A stretch of 64,000 nucleotides of DNA from Lepidostoma basale (Eukaryota; Arthropoda; Insecta; Trichoptera; Lepidostomatidae), in assembly GCA_022606425.2 (NCBI GenBank), contig JAHDVF020001237.1, positions 1,385,001-1,449,000 on the forward strand. The letters are read 5' to 3'. The notes below the pieces were generated by a model. It made no database searches. It saw nothing but the letters and a program-made list of their open reading frames with translations, and was not told where the DNA came from. A program made the translations under genes and the position numbers. Shown here piece by piece: positions 10,452 to 22,684 of this stretch. Positions within the stretch are counted from its first letter, which is position 1, and every line of letters begins with the position of its first letter.

Positions 10452-10665
10452 CTTCGTGCCCGAGTGGTAAGTGCATTGACTGCCACCCCGATTCCCGGCG
10501 TCTTTGTTTTTGTTTTAGAATTCACGTGACAATAAAATGACGATAATTAGCTACCTATCACATCCCACGAGAATTACTACGATAGCTATAATACCCTTTA
10601 CATCGATTTGGCTCATGATGTCATGATGTAAAGAGCGAAACAACAGAATAATAATAATAATAATA
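10452..10665 (+). mobile_element. tRNA-derived SINE, family S copy 3
   Basis: Head 'gaccttcgtgcccgagtgg' with A box near 10460. The B box is damaged by a short deletion ('ccccgattcccggcg'). Body 'attcacgtgacaataaaatg' and 'tatcacatcccacgagaat'. The 3' end reads 'catcgatttggctcatgatg', 'taaagagcga' and an (ATA)n tail. Confidence 0.8.
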
Positions 10666-10667
10666 AT

Positions 10668-10735
10668 CATAATATTCTTTCTGCTTACCCCTTTGGAGAG
10701 ATGGCGTGATGGTTAGTTAGTTAGTTAGTAATTAT
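10668..10735 (+). mobile_element. LINE family B, terminal 3' end
   Basis: 'attctttctgcttacccctt', 'tggagagatggcgtgatgg' and (TTAG)n. Only the last few codons plus tail; extreme 5' truncation directly after the SINE tail. Confidence 0.75.
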
Positions 10736-11555
10736 CATAGCCGAAAATAAAAATTACTTGCAGAGAATTCTTACAAGGTTTGATGTATCTAACTCAAAGT
10801 ACAATATGATTATCTCCATATCAAAAAAAAAACATGTAACGCAAGTACTAACAATTTATTTGATGGCTTATTTCCAGTACCGTCTCTGTATTAAGAATGT
10901 AATCCTGATTGAGTGCTCAAAATTACACCAAAAAATTTCCGAGATAAAAAAATAACAAAAAACTTGTCCGTCCTCGGTATTCTTTTGTTCTGCCTGTCTT
11001 ACGCAGGAAGTGGCGCCATTTTATGTTTTGGCGCCTTAACGACTTTTATCAATACAAATGATCCGGGGCTCTGGCCCACTTGTGAAAAAGTGGCCGCCAT
11101 TTCCAGTGGACACGCGCTATTCGGGGGGAACAACACCGACAGATAATATATAATAATTTCGTCTAAGATAAGTTAAGTAAGACGTAATCGACACTTCCAT
11201 AAAAAATGGGGATAAACTATGGCGGAGATAAACTTAAGCTAAGCACATGTAATATTTTAAGACTTTTTTCTTCGGGGTTCTTTTCCTTACAATTTTTTCG
11301 TTGATTTATCGGGGAAATTCTTAATGTTCTCAGAACGCCTTTTTCATAACTAACGTAGTCTATTATTTAACGATAAGAACAATATATATTATGATCTCGG
11401 AATTTTATATAAACTAACAAATTATACAAGAGTATGTGATTAAGTTTTCATATGATAATAATGTCATATTTAATGCCTTGAGTGCATTAAATTGTACATA
11501 ATACTTGCCAATTGTAATTTTTAAAAGTTATGAACTAATATACTTTCTAGCAATA
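10736..11555. other. Unassigned; GC-richer 10980-11140
   Basis: A 77-codon plus frame (10913-11146) has a hydrophobic stretch LSVLGILLFCLSYAGSGAIL and is GC-richer than its surroundings. I do not recognise it. It could be a decayed exon or repeat; no start context or splice sites are convincing. Confidence 0.35.
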
Positions 11556-11910
11556 CGATAATGGCGGGAGCCTTTCACATTGCGTTAAAAAGATCTGCCG
11601 CTTAATGCTTAAAATCCAATCTTCATAGATGGCGCTAGTGTGTAGATTGAAACTACCATGTAAATGGGTAACACCACCCTTTAGGGTGGTGTTACAGATT
11701 AACATATATACAACTTTCAAAAAAATTGTCAGACATGGTGGTCATAAGAAAAGGTGGAATGGGGAATGTTGTATTACATAAAGCGTACGCTTAACCCAAC
11801 CAATGACAGGTCATAAGTCCTGTAAACACCTCGATCACCATATTATGTTTCCAATTTGCATCTTCGTCTCTATTGAGATACAATTAATACTTTAATATAC
11901 TTGTTATTCA
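11556..11910. mobile_element. Foldback family B, copy 2
   Basis: Same blocks as 4660-5035, plus a small internal hairpin 'taacaccaccctttagggtggtgtta' (11668-11694, given here in two arms 'taacaccaccct' and 'agggtggtgtta'). Non-coding. Confidence 0.75.
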
Positions 11911-11954
11911 TATTCAATCTGACAGTAAATTATTACATATATAATAAACTGTTA

Positions 11955-12160
11955 AATTAAAAAAAAAATTGTATCACAATTGTATTTTACTTTACCCGAC
12001 AGCTATTTCATCCACCTATGTTGACATCATCAGGTGTTACATTAATATTATTGTAACACCTGATGATGTCAACATAAGTTGATGAAACAGCTGTCGCGTA
12101 AAATGAAATACAATTATGATACAAAAAACAAAGCTATTTAATTTAACAGTTTAAAATGTT
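11955..12160. mobile_element. Foldback family C, copy 2, two head-to-head hammerhead-like cores
   Basis: Inverted arms around 'attaatattattg'. Plus strand 12060-12095: CTGATGA, T, hairpin GTCAAC-ataa-GTTGAT, GAAA, then CAGCTGT and C. Minus strand 11998-12033 carries the mirror copy with GAAATAGCTGTC. Stem III is the self-complementary ACAGCTGT. ATTGTA (5') and TACAAT (3') can close stem I. Confidence 0.75.
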
Positions 12161-13217
12161 AAGGTATCATAGTATTTCGGCCAAACAATGGACTATTTAA
12201 AATATATATTATAATATTACAGATTTTAATTAATCAAACTTTTATTTTACCTCTAAAATAATTTTTATGATTATTATATTTTTATTTAGATACGCAACGA
12301 GTGATTTTATATAAATGATTGACAAAATAATCAAATGTGATATTTAGCAACAAAGAAAAAGGAACTTACAAATATTATAAACTATGTCTTTAAATATAAA
12401 GTAAACTAATATAAATGTATCAACTAAAACAATATATATACTAAGAAAGATTTATAATTAAATATGAATTAAATGTACACACTTCGCAATGGAACACATT
12501 GTCAACACCGCACTCGTTACCATATCAGAGTAAATTAGGAATGAGATAATTTTATAACCTTATTTAATAAATTAACCATATTTTTTTAGTAAAACAAAGT
12601 AGGTTTGAATTTCTCATACTACTCCATACACCTCCATACACCCATGTGATTTTAGCTACTAGTAATATCTTATAAAACGAATGCGGATACGCCCTATTCG
12701 ATGTTATTGTATCACAAACAATATTGTTTGTCAAACAAATTTACGTTCGGAGTCGAGCGCTGTCAAATGGCGTATGGAGGTACAGGATTATTTAATATAA
12801 TGTATTCGGCTAATATGATTATTGACAAGCTCTTGTCTACTAAGCACGTAACCGTACCTACCCCGGCCGGGGGTTGTGCCAAGGAAGGACGTGTTTGCAA
12901 AATGATTAGTCGTATCCTGTTAATTTGTCGCGAAGTAATATCGCAAGATGAGGTAATTTCAAGATACACGAATCTAGAATATGAAATGTTTACGTAATAT
13001 TATTATGTAGAGGTTCGTAATGTGTGGGGATACGTAATATGTAAAGGTACATATTATACTATGTAGAGGTAAGCGATATGCGAGCTAATTATTAACATTA
13101 CATTAAAACAGTTTAGGTATAACATATAAAATTACACAGCATATAATAAAATATGATAAGTACAGTGTCCTTGAGATGTTTAATTCATGAAAAATGCCGC
13201 TTTAAAAATAATCAAAT
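12161..13217. other. Unassigned; GC-richer 12690-12960
   Basis: A 98-codon plus frame (12701-12997) with a CTG-rich middle ('ccccggccgggggttgtgcc') has no recognisable motif. Treated as undetermined. Flanks are AT-rich. Confidence 0.35.
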
Positions 13218-13516
13218 TTATAATTTATACGAATGAAAACGTCAGTTTTCTAGATGTTTCATTATCTTTTATGGGAATGACATGTTTCACATTATCAAAT
13301 TTTAGCAGAAGTTAGAAGGGTTTTCTATAAATATTATTATAGTTTGAAAAAAAAAAACTTTTATGCGGCTCATTTAATAATGCCTCAAAAAGGCAAAATA
13401 TGTAATTTCCATAAATTATAACTAAGATAATAGAATAAGATAATAAAATATAATAAAGACGTTTTCAATCGCATTATTGAATTAATACAGAGTTGTTTAT
13501 CTTTGTTCAAGGAACA
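13218..13516. mobile_element. Foldback family A, degenerate copy 2
   Basis: Left arm 'acgaatgaaaacgtcagttt', right arm 'gacgttttcaatcgcatta', right end 'tttgttcaaggaacaacaat'. The centre is expanded and decayed. Confidence 0.65.
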
Positions 13517-13517
13517 A

Positions 13518-13580
13518 CAATAAAATTAAGACAGTAATGTACAATGGTGTTATTTTTCCGATCCTAATGTATGGAAGTGC
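13518..13580 (+). mobile_element. LINE family B scrap with YGS motif
   Basis: Reads KTVMYNGVIFPILMYGSASV, matching the 'tlMYGSEaW' block of the LINE C-terminal region. About 20 codons only, wedged between two family A foldbacks. Confidence 0.55.
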
Positions 13581-13598
13581 TTCAGTACTATAAACAAA

Positions 13599-13785
13599 GT
13601 GAAAATGAAAACGTCTGTTTTCTAGAAGTTTTATTATATTTTATGTGTGTGATATGTAACGCCTGTTATCAAACAATACAAAACATGTCATTCGCATAAA
13701 ATATAATAATACTTCTAGACAACAGAAGTTTTTATTGGTATTAATTAATTAATATGAAGTTTATAATTGTTCAAGAAAGTTTTTA
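13599..13785. mobile_element. Foldback family A, copy 3
   Basis: Arms 'aatgaaaacgtctgttttct' and its complement near 13700-13735, plus right end 'ataattgttcaagaaag'. Confidence 0.7.
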
Positions 13786-14215
13786 ATTGTGCGATAGACG
13801 TTGAGTTATTCTAAATCCTTTCTCTCTGAAGTTTTTCTTGTTTAATCTTTTTCATATAATTGCACTTTCTTTTAAGCGGTGCTCTTCTTTGTTTAAGCCA
13901 CTAATTAATATTCTCTTTCGCGGAAGGATTCCATGTTGGGAGTCATTCTGTTGGAAGATTCATGGCCGCAGATCTCTCCTTGGTCTGACCTCAGCATCAT
14001 TTATTTCGCCCAACGATTAATCAACGACTGTATTGTAATATCGCTGTACCCAGTATTCTCCAGGAATCTACAGAGATTCATGGAGTTTATTTGACTTAAA
14101 TAAAACAAAATAAACCACCATTATCTCATCCACAATTGCGTAGTTCAAATGTCAGTTAAAAGAATGAATATTTTTAGCACTTAATTTAAATCACTTTGTT
14201 TATGTACTATTTTTT
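13786..14215. other. Unassigned; GC-richer 13900-14080
   Basis: No motif recognised in a short plus frame (13838-14020). Confidence 0.35.
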
Positions 14216-14335
14216 TTTCGAACTAACAGATTTTGCTTCCGCCGAAGCATCGTCAGTGTAACAAAAACAAACTTCGCCAGGGTTACAGTTTGTTTTTGTA
14301 ACCCTGACGGAGTTCCGGCGTGAGCGAAACAGGCT
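14216..14335. mobile_element. Foldback D with worn hammerhead-like core
   Basis: Minus strand 14225-14256: CTGACGA, T, hairpin GCTTC-cggcg-GAAGC, then AAAATCTGTT. The CTGANGA half and stem II are intact; the first G of GAAA is changed to A. A second, more decayed plus-strand arm (14312-14335) has CTGACGGA and GCGAAACAGG. Confidence 0.55.
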
Positions 14336-14336
14336 T

Positions 14337-14725
14337 ATTCTTTTTCTTCTTCTTCTTCTTACTTATTGTAGACCTATGTGGTCTGTTCTCCAGAGTGTTG
14401 CCCCTCCTGTGAGGTAGATTTCCAACTGTCCTTCCATCTTTTAGAAGGTCTTCCGCGAGAACGAGTCCCATGAGGTTGATTATGAAATACAATATAGGGG
14501 AGTCTGGTGGTGTCCATTCTTTGGACATGACCGTACCAGTCCCTTTTTCGCTGTCTGCTCCATCTTATAATATTCTTAACCTCACATATCTCTCTTATTC
14601 TGGTGTTCCTCACGCGATCCCTCAGGGTCTTGCCTGCTATCGTCCTCAGTGTCTTCATTTCAGAAGTCCTCAAAACTTGTTTGGTCCTGTTTATTTTGGT
14701 CCGGTTTATTCGATAAAATAAAATA
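14337..14725 (-). pseudogene. LINE family A, C-terminal tail
   Basis: Minus strand: EMKTLRTIAGKTLRDRVRNT, IREICEV, IIRWSRQRKRDWYGHVQRMD, RSRGRPSKRWKDSW, then SQEGQ and a GAAGAAGAAGAA-type tail. Open for about 125 codons, so a relatively young copy. Close relative at 46340-46720. Confidence 0.8.
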
Positions 14726-15944
14726 AGGAGGTGTGAACCAAAATTACACAATTTTAAAATTATTAAAGAAAGAACTATTCGAAATATTGTGTTTTGATTG
14801 GTGATGCCGTACGTTTCATTATTGTACAGTTATTACTAACGTTTATTCGGCTAAAACAGTTTTTTCTGTTCAATATTTAAATAAATTTGTAAATTTTAAA
14901 ATGTTTTATAAAGCCGTTAAAGGCCATATTTTACATCTATAAATTTTTAACATCTTTAAGACTTTTCCAGCATCTTTAATAATATATATTTTACTTGTTA
15001 AATCTGTAGAAAGAAGGGCACGATGTCTTTTTCTCATCATTTATTATGTAAGGTATCCGAGTATTAAGCCCGGAGCTCTTATTTCAAGCCATTTCGTAAA
15101 TTGAAAACTAAGGAGTATATTTTTCACAGATGAAGCATTGAAATGAAAATTTATCACAAACTTTTAGAAAATAGATATGTTTTAATGTAGAAACATAATA
15201 AATACATACTAACAATTTACGGGCTTATGTAAAATGTACAACATGTTATATATTGTAATATACATACTTCGATCTACTTGCAAGGTTTGGATATTATCCC
15301 AAGGCAGTTAGAGAAAGTTTAAATTACTATGTTAGAGCTAGTAAAACTATTGTTAGGAGTAACGTGGAGGGATGCTTAACTTAGATTGGCAAGAATATGG
15401 CATTATCTAGGTGAGGATTTGGGATACCTCCCTACTTTGTGTACATTCCTAACTATGTAACATTATTACGTGCCAGGTGTATTGTGCTCGTACTTCAGAT
15501 AGATATTTAGTGGACTTGAAGATTTCATTTCAAAGATATTCTCCCTGAGTTATGTTGCTTTTGTTGGGGCAACATGCCTTAACATTAATATTGTCCTCAA
15601 ACTCTAACTAGGAACCTTTAATCAGAGGAACGGTATTTTATAACAAACCACCTCATGGCTTTATAAGTATATAGAATTATAATACAAATTTAGTAGAAAA
15701 CCACGAACTTATGTAATTTGCAAAAACATATTTTTTATATGATCGAGAATAATCATGTGATAGATAGTTAAGTGTGTAAAAAGCTATGCTAAACCAGTTT
15801 CTTGTAAAATATCACGTTTGTTTATTATTACAGAATTTTATGAATGACATGTTTCGATTTGCTGACAACATCAATGTGCTTGGCATTAATATTTAAAACT
15901 GACATTTAATTTTATTTTAACTTTCGGTCAATATAAGAAATAAT
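14726..15944. other. AT-rich spacer, nothing recognised
   Basis: 15250-15640 is less AT-rich and looks single-copy in the window, but has no usable frame or motif. Confidence 0.4.
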
Positions 15945-16310
15945 AATTCTTCTTCTTCTCTTGATTGTAGATCTTGCGATCTGTTTATGCAGTGATGAAG
16001 ACGACCAGCCTTCTCTCCATCTCTTTGGAGGTCGTCCTGGTGGTCGACGGCCCTCTAGAGTCTCGTGCATCACGTTATTAGGAATTCTTGCTGAATCCAT
16101 TCTCTCGATGTGGTCCCTCCAGAGTCGTCTTCTCTGCTTACTCCATCTCACTATGTCTTCAATTTTGAAGAATTTGCGAATTTTTTCATTGGGTATCCTA
16201 TCTCTAAGGGTTCTCCCCACAATAGGTCGCAATGTTCTCATTTCTGCTACTCTTAAGATATGTTTGGTTCTGACAGTGTCTGCCTCTGCTTTGATTCCGT
16301 AAAGAATAAT
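15945..16310 (-). pseudogene. LINE family A, C-terminal tail
   Basis: Minus strand: MRTLRPIVGRTLRDRIPNEK, EDIVRWSKQRRRLWRDHIER, RRPPGRPPKRWREGWSSSS, then a GAAGAAGAA tail at 15950. The frame is open for 109 codons. Confidence 0.8.
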
Positions 16311-16427
16311 TTATATTAATATATCAGTTATAATATTAACGTTTAAAACAAAAATAAAAATGTTTAGCAAAATGTATTTTTAGGTTGCAACCAAAGATCA
16401 ATTAAAAGCAACTGATCAAAAAAACTA

Positions 16428-16605
16428 ATCTAACTAACTAACTAACTAACCATCACGCCATCTCCCTGAAAGGGTAGGCAGAAAGAATGGACTGTCACAC
16501 TTTTACTGATGCGGCACTCCATCCTTCTCTTTTCGCTCCGCGGGAGACGCGGTGTGATGGGTTGCGAACCTCATCGCCACCAATAGGCATCTCCCGCGCA
16601 CACTT
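16428..16605 (-). mobile_element. LINE family B 3' end plus GC-rich block
   Basis: Starts with CTAA repeats and the family B 3' end (to about 16500), then a GC-rich block 'cgcgggagacgcggtgtgat', 'gggttgcgaacctcatcgcc'. The block matches, in reverse orientation, 51100-51200, where it interrupts another LINE. Confidence 0.7.
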
Positions 16606-16739
16606 TGATTTGCAACACCCACAAAAACGAATCATTCTTTGAAATTTCGGAAAAAGTCTTGTTGAAAGTTATGATTAAAAAAAATGTATTAAGTTATGGA
16701 AAGAACAATGTTGGGGATCATTATAGTGAACATGGTGAT

Positions 16740-17010
16740 AAACACCACTGTTATAATTTAAACAGGAGTGTCGGAATCTACACTAGCGCCATCTATTAAG
16801 ATTGGATTGGCGGAATGGGGAATGTTATTACATAAAGCGTGCACTTAACCCAACCAATGACAGGTCATAAGTCCTGTAATTGCCATCTGTTTCCAATTTG
16901 CATCTTCGTCTCTATTGAGATACAATTAATCCTTAAAATGATAACCCACAATGGGTAAAATCCAGTATTCGTCTACAAGTATTTGTATATATTCAAAATG
17001 TTGTAAATAT
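16740..17010. mobile_element. Foldback family B, copy 3 (internally deleted)
   Basis: 'cactagcgccatctattaag', 'ggcggaatggggaatgtt', AACCCAACCAATGACAGGTC, 'cttcgtctctattgagata' and 'acccacaatgggtaaaatcc'. Lacks the TGTCAGACATGGTGG segment of fuller copies. Confidence 0.75.
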
Positions 17011-17785
17011 AGTTGGTTTCTTAACTATTCATCTTCATATTATACCATTGGTAGTTAAAGATTCAACGATTGTCATCGTTCGAGTTTTACCTCCATGATT
17101 AGCCGCGCAAAATGTCATTTTATCAATAAATTTACCATCTTATAAATCGAATGTTATTAAGCGAAATGGTTAATATAAAGTTTTACGTTAACGCTCAAGC
17201 AGCCGTCAAACTGTTAATGATTTCCTTTTACGCCTCTGTGAAATGAGGAAACACGATATAAATTTAATTAAATCAGTTAAAAGTTTATTTAATGTTCACC
17301 CTTTATTAACAAACGACATATTTATTGAACATCCTGTCGAACTGTCGGGGCTCAGATCTTTTATGGAAAACAATCAGGGCTTTTGGAGAGCTTTCGGGAT
17401 TTAAAACTTTTATCTGCATCCCGATGTCGTAGAGAGGTTTATCCCATCAGGTATCCGATCCAGATTCAACGCTTGGATCTTTTCTCCCAGGCTAAATCAA
17501 TATTTGTATTCGATCCCTTTCAAAGCTCACCTATCTAAAATAAACAAGGCCCATTATTTTACGGTAAAGATTAATTAAAATTCTCTTCCCTTCCTTGATA
17601 AATATATAATATAATTTCATATTTCGAACACACAAAAATCTTTTTTACAACGGTTTATTTAAGGTTAAATTATGTGTTGCTTAAAAATATGAAAATAACA
17701 TTTGATCATTAAAAAATTGGTTCTATTATGTGTGATTAGAATTAATTCATAATTGTAAACACCATTGTTAATTTGTTTTACTTGG
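17011..17785. other. Unassigned; GC-richer 17330-17500
   Basis: No recognisable coding or repeat content. Confidence 0.4.
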
Positions 17786-18005
17786 ATAATTAATATGAAT
17801 GAAAACGTCTGTCTTCTACGAGTTTTATTATATTCATGATGGAATGTCATGTTTCGCCCTTCTAAGGCATTATAAAATGGCCTTAGAAGGGCGGAACATG
17901 TCGTTCCATCTTAAATATACAAAAATTAAACTCCTAGAAGACAGACATTTTTATTCGTATTAATTATTTAATATAAAGTTTTACATCATTGTTCAAGAAA
18001 CAATA
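17786..18005. mobile_element. Foldback family A, copy 4 (well preserved)
   Basis: Left arm 'gaatgaaaacgtctgtcttc' to 'cgcccttctaaggcattat'; right arm 'ggccttagaagggcggaac' to 'agacatttttattcgtatta'; right end CATCATTGTTCAAGAAACAA. Confidence 0.8.
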
Positions 18006-18194
18006 AATAGTTTTACTTGGATTTAATTTATATAATAAATTGTAAAAATACTAGTGACAAATTTGTTTCGCCTTGCGAGGGCATTCCCAAACAAAGAGAG
18101 AATTTGGTATTTTTACAAAACTAATACCTAAATTATCAATTAAAATAAATGTCGCTTTCCAAATGGTTACCGAAAGTTATTTTTTTCTTACTTG

Positions 18195-18350
18195 AAAATT
18201 ATTTATTAGATATTAATAAATACGAATGAAAACGTATGTTTTTTTAGAAATTTCATAATATATTATGGTAATGTATGTTTCCCATTGTTAAGGTATTATC
18301 AAATGATAATAATAATAATGTTGGGGTTGTACATCATCGTTCAAGAAACC
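18195..18350. mobile_element. Foldback family A, copy 5 (interrupted)
   Basis: Left arm 'acgaatgaaaacgtatgttt' to 'attatcaaatgataa', then the right end 'tacatcatcgttcaagaaac' running straight into a LINE A fragment. The right arm is missing, so LINE insertion or deletion broke this copy. Confidence 0.65.
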
Positions 18351-18695
18351 TCTTCCTCTTCTTCTTCTTCTCCTTATAGACCTTTGGTCTGTTCCTGAAA
18401 TCAGGCTGGCCTCTCTTGGGAGGCAGCCGGCAGGAATCTGATGCGCCACAGCGTGTGGGATTCTGGTGGGATCCATCCTCTGCACGTGCGCATTCCGGTA
18501 TCTTCTGCGTTGTCTGCCCCATCTCACGACAACCTCCACCTTGCAGATCTCGCTGATGGCCGTGTTCCTCACCCTATCTCGAATAGTCCTTCCTGCTATC
18601 ATCCTCAGCGTCCTCATCTCTGCCACCCGTACTTTAGCCTACGTTCTTGCGGTATCCGCTCTGGTCTCAATGCTATATATCAGTATAGGCCTTCA
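18345..18695 (-). pseudogene. LINE family A, C-terminal tail
   Basis: Minus strand: MAEMRTLRMIAGRTIRDRVR, ISEICKVEVVVRWGRQRRRY, VQRMDPTRIPHAVAHQIPAG, then a block ending RNRPK and a GAAGAAGAAG tail. Nearly identical in layout to 44200-44610 but with a deletion around the PPGRPPKRW block. Confidence 0.8.
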
Positions 18696-19729
18696 TATAT
18701 GTCGGTATAGTTCAAGAATCATTGAATTAAATATTATATTATATTCTTGTAAAATTATAATACAAAATTCTGTAGAGAAATGGTTTGATGTTAATAAGAA
18801 AATATGTAAAATACGTAAAATTACAATATAAAAAAATGTTTAAGCAAAAATTAAATATGCGAAAATTTATTGCGAAAGATTAGTTTCAAAGGGACATTGT
18901 AGATAAGTTTTTGTTTTAGTTAGAAACATTACACTTTCCTTTATCTCAACCCTCCGAATCTCTTCTCCGGAGCCAATGCGGGGTACAGGGTTGTTGGATT
19001 AAGGGTTATAATATCTGGTTACTTGAGTCATTAAGTAAAGGTTAGTTCCATTGTGCTCGCTAAAGGCCTTGGGTGGACGCGCATTATGGGAATATGTGCC
19101 CTTGAAACTAGCATTAGTGCGGGTCCTAATGAATTCCTAGCTAAACTTGCGATCTAATGAAATATATACACGTACATGTAAGTAACTTACGTAATATAGC
19201 ACATATGTTGTATGGTAACAAGGACGAGAGTTTTGAAAGATAATATTATTTATGTGTCAATAAAAAAAAACGGATTCAAATTCTTTAACTAATGATTATT
19301 TCTTTGTAAACAACACTGTATTAATTTTTTAAATAAATTAACACAAAAATATTTCCTACACAGAACGCCTTCATCAGCGTAGTTCTTTATTTTATATACA
19401 AAATAAACATTTAAACAAAATTTTCATGAATGTGGTCAGTTTTGAAAGATATTAAAACATTTTATATATACAACAATTAACTACAGAGATGAAGGACTTC
19501 TGTGTCAAAAACATGTTTGTGTTCGTTTAATTAATTTTTATAAGAAAGTGTTGTTTAAAAAAAAACATTACTGTTGTTGCATCTTTGGTAATATGTTGGA
19601 TATTCTTGGCTGCAGTGCTGTCTCTGACGAAATGCTGCATTCACGTGCAGTCTATTCCTTTGTTTCGATTTTATTGAGGGCATGAACGAAAATACTTTTT
19701 CGTATAAATAATCTTACATTTAATATTTT
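18696..19729. other. Unassigned spacer
   Basis: 18935-19140 is GC-richer with no motif. On the minus strand near 19362-19382 a lone CTGATGAAGGCGTTCTG resembles the first half of the hammerhead-like cores, without the GAAA half. Confidence 0.4.
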
Positions 19730-19833
19730 TGCAGGGCTTATTTCTTGAAATTTGGCACACTGTTTGCGGCCCGACGGAACGCCTTTGCAGCCCGGCACCG
19801 GGCGTCGGACCACTGGTTGAGAAACACTGCCTT
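19730..19833. mobile_element. hAT-type DNA transposon terminal remnant
   Basis: Ends in 'ctggttgagaaacactg'. Its complement CAGTGTTTCTCAACC is a typical hAT terminal inverted repeat, preceded by a GC-rich 'ggcccgacggaacg...gcccggcacc' subterminal stretch. No partner end seen. Confidence 0.5.
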
Positions 19834-20569
19834 AGATAGTGTGGGCCCAGGATTGGACTTGATAGTCAAATTAGGACCCATATTCACGAAGGGCAGTCTT
19901 CATCGTATACGAGGAACAGCCAATGATGAATTTTAATTATTTTATTAGAAAAAACTGTAATATTCACCGTAACCAAAGTATTACCATTAACAAAAACACC
20001 CGCTTTAAACTCATTTACGCAAATTGGCAGTCGGTGGCTGAGATTACAATCTCGTCTAAAACAATAATTCGGTAATGAAAACCAAAGAAAATCAATTAAT
20101 ATGATTAACGAAACAACGTATTTACTTACCGCAATAACACCATTGTATTTCTTTGAAGGAATTTCTTGATTCCATTCCCCCAGGCGAATCATTCGTCTAT
20201 TTAGGGGAGAGAAAACCGTATACGCACGCCCCGTCTCCCTTCATAAATCCAATTCCCAAATAAGCTAATGTCGCGTTCAGCAGAATTACTTATTGTAAAA
20301 ATAATGCTTTCAAGAGAGCGGCAAATTCGAGTTTTACGATCACAAAGGACGAACCGATTTTCCACTTTTACTTGGTTCCTCTGAAGAAACTATGCGGTAT
20401 TCAAATTATTGTAAATAACTTGTTTTTGCTTAGGAATAACTAAGTGTTTACTACGCGAAAAATACGTGTCATAGCTTCTAAATGGGGGTGTTTTAGATGC
20501 CTGGATTTTGTATATAATTTTGAATGCTACTGATTTATGATTTATTGTGAAACATATTTATTATAAGAA
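19834..20569. other. Unassigned spacer
   Basis: A 102-codon minus frame (19884-20192) has no recognisable motif. Otherwise nothing. Confidence 0.4.
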
Positions 20570-20775
20570 TGAGGAAGATACTGGAACGAGAATGTCTTTC
20601 GTATATCAGAAAATGTGATCCCAAAGATCGCCAAAGAAAATCAACAGGAGGGTTCCCGATCACGTGACCGATCACCGATCGACGGGGAAAAAGTTGGCAG
20701 TCTACGTCCCAGAAAGACAGAGATACAACCTACAACAGGTATGCAGATGTATCATATGAATAAGAAGAAGTTGAC
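20570..20775 (+). pseudogene. LINE family A, decayed 3' end
   Basis: Plus strand reads VIPKIAKENQQEGSRSRDRS, PIDGEKVGSLRPRK and, in a shifted frame, SWQSTSQKDRD, ending in GAATAAGAAGAAG. It matches the '..RRIDGEKVESQPPKK..' frame of the 44200-44610 copy. Confidence 0.65.
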
Positions 20776-22684
20776 GATAAAATGAACCGGTGTGAATTAT
20801 ATTTTAATATAATTCACAATGTAAGAAATGCGTGAGATATGAATATAAGCCAATTATAAATTTGGATTGACGGGTTGGTATTACCAGTACTGAACTTTAA
20901 ATTCTTATTTGATTGAAAATCGACAATTTCAACGAAACCTATTAATTAACTGATTTATTATTTTTCCCCTTCTAGAAGAACATTCAAATGCGAACTCCAA
21001 GTATTATTATCATAATGTTAAATTCGCTGTCTTTGATTTTTTGTTTCATAGCGCAATAGAATTCTGATTTTAAAAACCGTTTTCGGTTAAAAAATATTGC
21101 CCATTGATCTGCGCTCTTTTGAAGTAATGTTGATTTTGCGACCCTTTCAATGGAATTGCTCAGTTTCCCTCCTTTGTTCTAGAGTGCTCCCTCCCAGGCA
21201 GGCAGATAGTGTTCCGGAGCTAGGGGCGGGGAAGGGTAGAAGGAGAACGGTATTTCTTACGCACTTTCTATTGCATCTCATCGGATGGAGATCCCATCCC
21301 ATCGAGGGTTGTGCTAGGAGAAAAAATATATTTTCTCTTTTTAATTATTAAATGAATGAATAAAAATTACAGCTCGTGTTAAAATTATTAATAAAATATA
21401 AACTATTCCATTAAATTTTCGTGCATACCTAATAAAATATTTTGCAACAAAGTTTTTTTTTCAAAGGTTTTTTCTTACATACCTCTTTTTGTTCATAATA
21501 TTTATTGTACGCATAAGAAAATCAACATAAATTTATTTAAGAAGATTTTTCACTGCACTTTAAAAGTGCTAAAATTTAGATAAGACGGTTTTTTTTCTTT
21601 TGATTTTCCAGCAAACGATTAAAACGGGAAAATAAATCGATTTCCAAAAATGACAGTTTTGATATTCAGTTTTGAATTTAAAATTATTATATTTGTCAAG
21701 AGTCAAAAGGAATTTTTCATTAGTCAGGATCGACCAAAAATTTTTTCCATTAAATTTTATGCCCTGAAATCGAGAAATTTTGCTTTAATATAAACACCAT
21801 TGAGTAAACAATAATGATATCGGTTTTGTTGCTTAATTAGATATACTCGTATTAATACTTATATCTAACAAATTTCCTCAAAAATAATATAGAGTCCTTA
21901 GCATGCTACCGTCAAAGATTCTATAAATGAAGGCTGTAAAATTAATAACGGTGGGTCCTTTTACCCTAGCACAAAAGAGTTTCCAGTGAATACAGCCACG
22001 TGCGTGTGAGGGAGACAATAAAATTTTCCGCCCCCTTTATATTTGATTCTCGCTCGCACTTAGGCATTTCAAGGGGGATGATAGAGCTTTTCCAATTTAA
22101 CGCCAGTTGGCGACACGGTGGCGCGGCGGTAGGGCACGCGTGCGAGGAAGTGAGGTTATGTTACGTTATTTTCAAAATCAAAGTCGTAGCAACAAACCGA
22201 CGAAATCGTCCTAAAAACAAGTGAAACTTAGTGTGTTTTCAAGTAGGTTTAATAACATAATGTAGTACTTTAATAATTATATTTAAATTACTACAAAAAC
22301 TTTTTTCAGTTTCATAAACTACATTTGAACAAATGTAAACAGTATGATCTATAAAACTATGTTTTGTATTCTTGTGTTTCGGCAAGCAACAATTATAATT
22401 AATCTGTGAAGAGGATTCTAAGAAGGATTCGCAGACAAGTATGATTTTTTATTTACTAAAAAAATTATATTTCTTTTGTTATTTACACATTACCTTCCAA
22501 AATATCATTATGTTATAATTGTTCGGGAATCGTTAACGATATAACGGTTTGCCTACTAGAGATAAGGTTGAGCATGTTTCGAAACCCTCCTAACTCATAA
22601 TTTACGGATTAATTCTAAAGGGCTGGATGCTGAAGATACTTTTAGGTAACGTTAATTGTGCCAAAAAATGTGTTCGGTTTATAT
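20776..22684. other. Unassigned; GC-rich patches 21090-21320 and 21970-22230
   Basis: The two GC-rich patches have short open frames (21097-21351, 22000-22224) without recognised motifs. They are single-copy within the window and could be regulatory or exonic remnants. The rest is AT-rich. Confidence 0.35.

Noticed and set aside
18060..18100. 'tttgtttcgccttgcgaggg' as another hammerhead-like foldback
   Set aside because: GAAAC is present on the minus strand but there is no CTGANGA and no palindromic stem III.
19362..19382. CTGATGAAGGCGTTCTG on the minus strand as another hammerhead core
   Set aside because: The GAAA half and stem III are missing, so it is not counted.
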